From positions 12,896,001-12,960,000 of the forward strand of contig CM106586.1 in NCBI GenBank assembly GCA_048013815.1: 64,000 nucleotides of DNA, written 5' to 3'. The DNA comes from Setoptus koraiensis. Lineage: Eukaryota; Arthropoda. Of the stretch, positions 57,462 through 64,000 are shown piece by piece. Within the stretch, counting starts at the first letter, position 1; the number at the start of each line of letters is the position of its first letter. A program made the position numbers and the translations under genes. A model generated the notes under the pieces. The model made no database searches. It saw only the letters and a program-made list of their open reading frames with translations, and had not been told where the DNA came from.

Positions 57462-60400
57462 ATGATTAAGCACACCAACAGCTCAGCATTATGCTCACTA
57501 GTCTCATTTATATTGGCATTTTTCATCATAGTTTGTGTCAGTGATTTTACTCAACAAGTGTCAGTGATTACCAATCCACATTTACATCATACATCACAAC
57601 CACCTATAGCAAGCAACGTAGCAGCACAATTATCCGAAGGCGACAGCGCAACAAATGCAACTGACGACGCATTGTCCCATCTGAACAGTGATGCAATAGG
57701 CGACAATATATCGCAGCAGCACTCGTTAAATTATTTATTGTCCGTTATATCATCAAGCCCAGTTGCAGTGAACGGCAGCAGCAGTAGCAGCGGCAGCAAA
57801 TCACAACAATCGACATCGGATCAGTCGCAGCAGCATCATGGGGCCGCAATCAGCGACTCGTCGCTGGATAAATTGCGACAATTGCTGGTCGACGACAAGC
57901 ACGATCATTCAAGCAACAGAGTGGACATACAATTGGCCAATGATGCCTGGAAATTGATGCGAACCAGCGCGAAAAGATTTGCCGCGGAAAAAGTGCGACA
58001 GGCCAGACCCATTGTGGGCCAGCTAATGGGATCGGCTCGCGTCAGCGGCCCGTGCCAACAATCCATATCTCACCTATTGGATCGCTTGGAGAATCTCGAT
58101 TTGTGGGCCGTGCAAAGTAAGTGCAATTCAAGTGTGCAATGCCCTCCTTTCACTGGGCTTGTCAATTGTCGCTCGCGTCACAATTTGTAACAGATGTTGT
58201 AATAGATAGTTGAGTGGCAGTGGACAGAGAGGCGCCTAATTGAGACAAACAGCAATTATGGCGCCAAATATCAGTTGGCCGGCAGTTCAAGGACGCAGCA
58301 TGTTGGTCGCAAAATGTTGATTGGACAACTCAATGGCCAATTGAATGTCAGTCAGTTAACACTTGACTAATATTGCCCACTAGCATTTCATCAGGCAACA
58401 GGTAGATTGGGCTCGGTGTAGATGAGATCATCAATTAAGGCGTCGGTCAGTTGGCTGGCTGGCTGGCTGGCTGCATTCGTTGAGTTGATCGCCAATTAGC
58501 TGGCGAGATAACTAACAGAGCCGAAAACTGAAAACAACTAATGTCCGGCAACTGACCTACCAATCAGCATAGTCGTTTGCTACTGCTGTTGCTCGGTTGT
58601 TGCCGTTGCTCGGTTGTTGCTCGGTTGTTGCCGTTGTTATTCGGTTGCTGCTGCTGCTGCTGTTGTTGTCGGCGTGGCCCGATGAATAGCTGGCCGCCCA
58701 GCGGGCCAGTGTGTTGCTATCGACCAAATGAACCCTGATCGACGCGCTCGCCCGAACACTGAAATGCGGCCTAAATGGCGAGAAAAAATTACCAAAATAT
58801 TAAACGACAAAAGTCACTTTTGCGATCTATCATCATCTAACATATGGCATATATATGATACGATAACCACATAATGGCACGACAACGCGCGCGTAAACAT
58901 CGGTCAGTCGCTTTCTTTTCTTGTAATCCGGCAATAAATGGCCATTTGTAGACAATTGCAACCACAACGCAACGAATTTAGAGCTCGTTGATTGATGCCA
59001 ACCGAGCGGCCAATAACCAGAGCCAGAGTTTACTGTGTGCACTATCAGAGAGGTCGAGACCTTCTCGGATTATCCGGATAATCCGAGAATGTTGAGCTTG
59101 AGCTTGGAAAAAATAACAGCTGCAACAAGGCAAGAGCCGGCGTTCAAAGGCCAGATCCGGCTGAGCTCATATCCTAAATTCTGCAATCGATCGAGCAGCG
59201 CAATTTTGCACAACTGACCAACACTTGTGACCGGGAAACGCAATAGCCAGACTACGACGGATACGATTGCGTGCCCATTGGCCAAGTGACACTGCCAGCT
59301 AAAAAGAGGCCGCACTCAGATCGATCGGCACCGACAGTGAAACGAATATTCCAGCCGATAACGTGACGCTCATCCTTGAATATGCGCTCGACTTTGTTGG
59401 GTCCAACTGCGACTTGACCGGCGCTGTCCGCAACTGCTCACATCCATTGTAACCAACTTGGTGCAAGCATTTGCTGTGAACCCGTGGCCGACGACAGTCG
59501 TTCGCTGGATCCCTGACTCGGGAACCCTGAGGCTTCTTGGGGAGCGTCGAGCCCGACGAGCGGCCCGTTACACAAGTCTCAGATTTACTCATTGTGTCAC
59601 ACAGACTGAGTGTAAATCATCGATTAATTAATCAACTATTGCCGCAGTCCATCTCGACCAATTAACTCACATCGACCATCTCACTAACTAACTCACAGCC
59701 ACCAGCAACTCTGTCCATGCCCGACTGAAAAATGCTGCCGATTGATTTGCAAAATCAATGCAATCTCCAAGATGACGACCCACTATCGCCAATCTATCAA
59801 CTCGATACCAGTTTCGCCGACAAAAATAATCAATTAATAATCATAATCAATTAAAATTCATTATCGTCTCTCTCGCATATTGTGCATATTGTGCATATTG
59901 CAACACCGCATGTTGTTTGACCTCGTGCGGCATTCAGTGTGGAATTCGTGGGGCGACTTTCCGGCGCAAGGCGTATTCGAGGGCACCTTCACAAGCATGG
60001 GCTCCTATTATGGTTGCGTCAACACCAAGGCAAATGAGTTTATTGGCGAGGCACAATATTGCACACTTAAATATCAGCCAATAGTGCCCAAGCGGCCCAG
60101 ATATCACAACATATTGGCGTCCATACCAGATTTGGCAAATTTCACCCAGGAGCCAGACGTAAGTATCGTCACATGACAGCCACTTTAAATGGCGTGTGTG
60201 TGAATTTCAGGGGATATTTATTTGCAGTAAGCAATACGACGGCGATACGGGCTACTTGTCGCCAGCGATGGATGTTGATTGAAGTGCTGGCGTCGATCGC
60301 GAATTCCAGCGACAAACTTCGACGTCATTCGTGCTCAATCAAGTCGGCATAAAATTGCAAAAATGTTTGCAAAAATGCCATTGGCATGCCGAAACTGCGA

Positions 60401-63400
60401 TAATGCGAATTTTGAGAGTCAAATCACGATTGCCTGTTGTCTGTGATCGATGGCGATCGCCACTCGAGCACCGATGCCAGAAAGTGAACAACTTTCCAGC
60501 GTGTGTTTGCGTCGAGTGTCGCCAGACCCTTATGTCTGCCAGATTCTCTGGCTGAATCTTGGCGGCGGTGATTTATTGCTCTCCTACGAGGCACTCACGT
60601 GATGGCGGTGTCAGACAGCCTTGGCAAACACACAATTGAAGTGCGCTCAATCGTCACTAGTCAAGAGCTCGACAAACACATGGTACAAAATTATACAATA
60701 ATACAAGATAAATACAGACAGCTTGTGGCTGGCCAGATCGCAAACGCTTTTTATTCAATTAGACAGGCCAAAATTTGAGTGATTTGAGTGATGACGAGTC
60801 TGTCTGACGCGCCCGATCCGGCGCGCGCTTGGCTGCACTGGCAACGGGCCTCTCGGTCAGGCCGGCAACGGGCCTCTCGGTCAGGCCGGCAACGGGCTCG
60901 ACCGATCGTGAATAGCATCGTCGGAGGGCCAGTTGGCTCATTACTAGAAGTTTTGGATGGAAACACACGCAACGCGAAAATACACAACTGTCGCTCATTG
61001 TTGTCTAGTTACCGTTTAAATCAATAATCTCTGCCATTCTTTATTTTATCTCTGTCTCTGTCCCTGTGCCTTTTATATATTTTATCCAATATCGCTGTTG
61101 TTGCCATTGCAAAATTGCAACAACAACAACGCTCACCAATGCCAACGGACAAACGGACAAACGGACGAATGCACCGAATGCCAACTTATAACTTATCTTA
61201 ACAGGTCTTCAATTATTTCGCCAGGAAGGCTCAATATTTTTACTACACAAAATTGCGTCTGGCCACTTGTTTGCCAACTAAATGCTCAAAATTGGATGTA
61301 GAATTACTGGCCAAAACAGGTGAGTTGTTGTTGTTGTTGTTATTCGGCGTGTCAGTTCCTATCTATGTTATGAGTTATTAGTGCCATGGCTAAATGGATA
61401 AATCATAAGCAAAACAAGCAACAACAAAGACAAAAACAAGCGCACACAAGTAATACCATCAATTACAACCGACTATCCAAATCCGTCTCTGGCTAGTTGT
61501 TGTTATTTTAACTCCACGTTGGTTGGCCCGCAACCAGCTTATCTCTCGCCTGGCAACTCCATCTCTCCTTGATGCTAGCTCGCCACTGCCAATGAAACCG
61601 GCCCAACACTTGCTCGCCCGGCTCCAAAACGATTCGGACGGCTCGGATCGTTGTCGCTGCTGCTGTGGTTGTTGTCGTTGTTGTTGTTGTCGTTGTTGTT
61701 GTTGCCGTTGTTGTTGTTGCCGTTGTTGTTGTTGTTGCCGTTGTTGTCGGCGCTGTTGTTGTCCGGTCAATGATTGCAACAGCAACAACAACACCAACAA
61801 CAACACCAACCAGTGACCGATTTTGTGCGCAAGTCACACTCGATCAAGCGCTGAGAAGCTGAGATTTATCTGGCTGCTTATTCACGGTCAAGAGTGACCA
61901 CTGTCCAGATGCGGTTGCACTTGTTGCTACTGCAAACAACCAGTCACAAATGTCTAGTCAACTTTCACCTGTTGTGTCTGTTTGGTGTTTGTTTTGTTCG
62001 GTGGTTGCTGGCGCCTCACTCAATTGAGACTCTCAATTGAGTGTGTGTGTGCCAGCCCGGCCATCGACAATGAACTTAATTTATGTAACTCTCGCCAATT
62101 GTTGCAACCTGTTAGTTTGCTCACGTTTCAAGGCCCCCGTTGGCTTGCCTGGCATGCATGCAATGGTGACGACGATGACGTAACGCATACTGCGTGTTCT
62201 TACTGTTGTGTTACGTCATCGTCGTCATCATTGTCTTGTCCAAGGCTCTCATTATGGCAGTAGTTGCGTTTTATTGCCACTACTACTATTAATTGGTAAT
62301 TATTTATTGGTGTAGCAGTAGTAGTAGTAGTAGTAGCTTTAATTAGAAACACACACACACACGCACACAATTAACAGTCAGCTCGCATATTACGTAATAT
62401 ATACTGTATATAACGGTTTGCTTGTTTGTCTTCATAATGCCTAGCGTCATATGACGTAAGCGAGCTGCTAATTATTTCACTGATGATATTTTGTTAGTGA
62501 TGCAGCTGACCATGGTCACCTTGTCTCACAGTATCGCTGATACCGTATCAGTATCGCTGATACCGTATCAGTGATCGCGCTGTATTGCTGGCCATAAGAG
62601 ACGCAACAATCGTCATTGTCACACGCACACACACACAGGTAACCGGTTAACGCAATAATACAGTTAGGTAATGATGATAACGAATGCAGATAAGAAGGTA
62701 AAGTGTGGTAATGGTCTAGTTGATGTCATTTCAACTAGCAGAATACTGGTAGCGGTTTGTTTGCGCGTTATTTTCAGCAGCCACACGTACACTCGTGCCT
62801 GTTGCTGTTGCTGTTGTTGTGCCGACAGCGGCTCGTGTTACGTAACGCTCTGCTCTCGTCTAACGGTAGCTACCTGTTTTGCAATTCAAGGTTCTCAGGT
62901 AGTAATCATTAGCAAATTGTTATTTCCCCGTTGCTGTCTAGATAATGATTATTTAATTGCTCGCCTCTCGACTTTTGCCGGCTTAGGACAGGTGAGCGTT
63001 ATTATTATTATTAATTTGTGTGTGTGTGTGTGTGTTATTGAGAGAGAAAGCGATCATCAGTTGAGCCCTGTCAAGCTCTGTTAGTTGGGCCTTGTTTGGC
63101 CCTGTCCACACACCATCGCGCCATCTTAGTCAGCTGGCCATCGATACAATAATGAACAACAAAACTGTAGCTGTTACATTCAACAGCGACAGGTTGCCTT
63201 GATATTGGTTGCTTAATTATCTCATGGCGCCTTGTTGATCTTGTCGAGATTATTTTACATTATTTGGGCTAGCCATCGAAATGTATTTTTGGCAACAACA
63301 GTGAGATTGTGTTGAGACGTGAATGCATTTAACATGGGCCTTGATTTGCCTTGGCAATTGTTGTTGCCGATGTACGGGAAGAGAATTTCTATTTAGAATT

Positions 63401-64000
63401 GTTAGTGCGTGTTGGTAGTAATTATTTTCGTTATTATTATCTTGGCTTTGCATTTATTTTCTTTTCCTTATTTATCTGTTCGCTAAAGATTCAGGCTCGT
63501 GTTTCCATCAGTTATAGTAATAATAAGCGTGTCCTGTTTATCAATCAGCATACTGATTGATAAACGAGACACGCTCAATATCGACCAATATCAATTCAAC
63601 ACTCGCGCTCTCGATGGTCGCCACTCATTAGTTAACTCTCTAAACTATAACTCTATTAAATTACTCTACTAAATTTCTCTACCAAATTTCTCTACCAAAT
63701 TTCTCTACTTAATTTCTCTATCCAATTTCTCTATTGAATTGCAAATTCTTTTTGTTGTTGTTGTTATAATTATCCTGTCGTGTGCAGTGGCGCCCAAGGC
63801 CGTGCTCCAATACTCCGGCGTTGAGTGTCTCAAGAGGGAGCCCGCCACAGTGAACAGGTCGCAAAGATTTGCCATTGTGGTGCTGATATCGCTTGCTTTT
63901 GTCTCACTGTTGGGCACCTTGTCGCACATATTCAACATTGAGCAATTTGGCCAGGAGTGGCCCCATTCGCCACCGTTGCTCAAGAGATTTTTGTCTTCGT
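57462..64000 (+). CDS. nrf-6: NRF-6-like (nose resistant to fluoxetine) membrane acyltransferase, N-terminal half
   Basis: NRF-6 family proteins are multi-pass membrane proteins with an N-terminal NRF domain and an acyltransferase-3 domain; worm NRF-6 affects drug response and lipid/yolk transport. Exons seen: 57462-58116, 59938-60158, 61205-61319, 63788 to beyond 64000; joins are GT-AG and in frame. Seen: an N-terminal hydrophobic segment (LVSFILAFFIIVCV), a Ser/Gln/His-rich spacer, then the NRF domain CQQSISHLLDRLENLDLWAVQ-M-WNSWGDFPAQGVFEGTF, GEAQYCTLKYQP, and LRLATCLPTKCSKLDVELLAKT, which carries the conserved Cys pattern. The last exon encodes VECLKREPATVNRSQRFAIVVLISLAFVSLLGTL, the first acyltransferase membrane helix. 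The rest lies outside. Introns of 1.8, 1.05 and 2.5 kb are much larger than elsewhere in the window. Confidence 0.88.
58117..59937 (+). other. Intron 1 of NRF-6-like gene, repeat-bearing
   Basis: GTAAGT donor and CATTCAG acceptor. Contains (GGCT)n near 58457-58475, GTTGCTCGGTTGTTGCCG repeats at about 58570-58665 and the 28-bp palindrome at 59062-59089. The small frames on both strands have no motif. Confidence 0.7.
59062..59089. repeat. Perfect 28-bp palindrome with no spacer
   Basis: TTCTCGGATTATCC followed directly by its reverse complement GGATAATCCGAGAA. It holds two inverted TAATCC cores, the site form bound by K50 homeodomains such as Otx/Bicoid. Confidence 0.9.
60841..60895. repeat. 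24-bp GC-rich tandem repeat
   Basis: Two exact copies of a 24-bp unit beginning GCAACGGGCCTCTCGGTCAG and a partial third, in intron 2 of the NRF-6-like gene. Confidence 0.9.
61655..61812. repeat. (GTT)n/GTC tract facing a (CAA)n tract
   Basis: GTTGTTGTTGCCG repeats to about 61763, then AACAGCAACAACAACACCAA from about 61777: complementary tracts 15 nt apart that could fold together. Confidence 0.85.
62161..62233 (+). repeat. Long hairpin, 24-bp arms, 25-nt loop
   Basis: The left arm 62161-62184 (ends GACGATGACGTAAC) pairs with the right arm 62210-62233 (starts GTTACGTCATCGTC) with one mismatch in 24. Each arm contains a TGACGTAA/TTACGTCA bZIP-type site. It lies in intron 3 of the NRF-6-like gene. 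Confidence 0.85.
62531..62570. repeat. 20-bp palindromic tandem repeat
   Basis: GTATCGCTGATACCGTATCA twice in a row; GTATC/GATAC and TGATAC/GTATCA are self-complementary inside each unit. Confidence 0.9.
63527..63574 (+). repeat. Hairpin, 22-bp arms, 4-nt loop
   Basis: The left arm starts GCGTGTCCTGTTTATC at 63527 and ends ATCAG at 63548; loop CATA; the right arm 63553-63574 is its reverse complement except for two adjacent mismatches. It lies in intron 3 of the NRF-6-like gene, about 210 nt before exon 4. Confidence 0.88.
63641..63740. repeat. About 15-bp TTTCTCTACCAAA tandem repeat before exon 4
   Basis: Roughly seven units of AATTTCTCTAYCAA-type sequence directly upstream of the exon 4 acceptor; being pyrimidine-rich it may also help define the 3' splice region. 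Confidence 0.85.

Noticed and set aside
62942-62992. Candidate extra exon of the NRF-6-like gene (good acceptor at TGTCTAG, donor GTGAGC)
   Set aside because: Its inclusion shifts exon 4 out of frame and leads to a stop, whereas joining 61319 directly to 63788 keeps the conserved frame. It could be a minor poison exon, but nothing supports it.

Overview
The window is animal genomic DNA: spliced genes with GT-AG introns, no bacterial gene organisation, and a metazoan gene set (dishevelled, troponin I, muscle myosin regulatory light chain, SNAP-25, MKK7, scribbler/ZNF609, DENND4/Crag). A peptide-amidating lyase encoded separately from a monooxygenase, a scribbler-type gene and an NRF-6-type acyltransferase gene all fit an arthropod. 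A compact acariform mite is my best guess, but that is inference and the species is not identified.

Layout. 1-38.7 kb is AT-rich and gene-dense. In order: dishevelled (minus, cut by the left edge), DUS1-type tRNA dihydrouridine synthase (minus), tRNA-Arg(ACG), troponin I (minus), peptidyl-hydroxyglycine amidating lyase (minus), Ral GTPase (minus, intronless), ASNSD1 (plus, intronless) followed by a decayed tandem copy of its 3' part, scribbler (plus), DENND4/Crag (plus), MKK7/hemipterous (plus), signal peptide peptidase (minus, intronless, convergent with MKK7), a secreted lipase with a long acidic insert (minus), muscle Mlc2 (plus) and 3-ketodihydrosphingosine reductase KDSR (minus). Most introns here are 50-250 nt and the exon joins I give keep the frame throughout.

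40-53.6 kb changes character. It is GC-richer, full of short tandem repeats and strikingly rich in GGGCCC. I recognise no gene in it. It ends beside a deleted copy of KDSR (about 50.7-51.24 kb) whose upstream flank is also duplicated. 53.8-56 kb holds an intronless SNAP-25 gene, an unprocessed VPS26 pseudogene and a second copy of the SNAP-25 3' end. 57.4-64 kb is the 5' half of an NRF-6-like gene with kilobase introns that contain palindromes and two long hairpins; it runs off the right edge.

The genes do not form one pathway. The clearest themes are muscle (troponin I, Mlc2 with a MEF2 site), neurosecretion (PAL, SNAP-25), signalling (dishevelled, Ral, MKK7, Crag) and lipid or membrane metabolism (KDSR, lipase, NRF-6-like). 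I saw no transposase, reverse transcriptase, viral gene or CRISPR array. I found no convincing new multi-gene system. The best leads are the GC-rich repeat block with its flanking segmental duplication, the hairpins and palindromes in the NRF-6-like introns, the lipase acidic insert and the Ral C-terminus.
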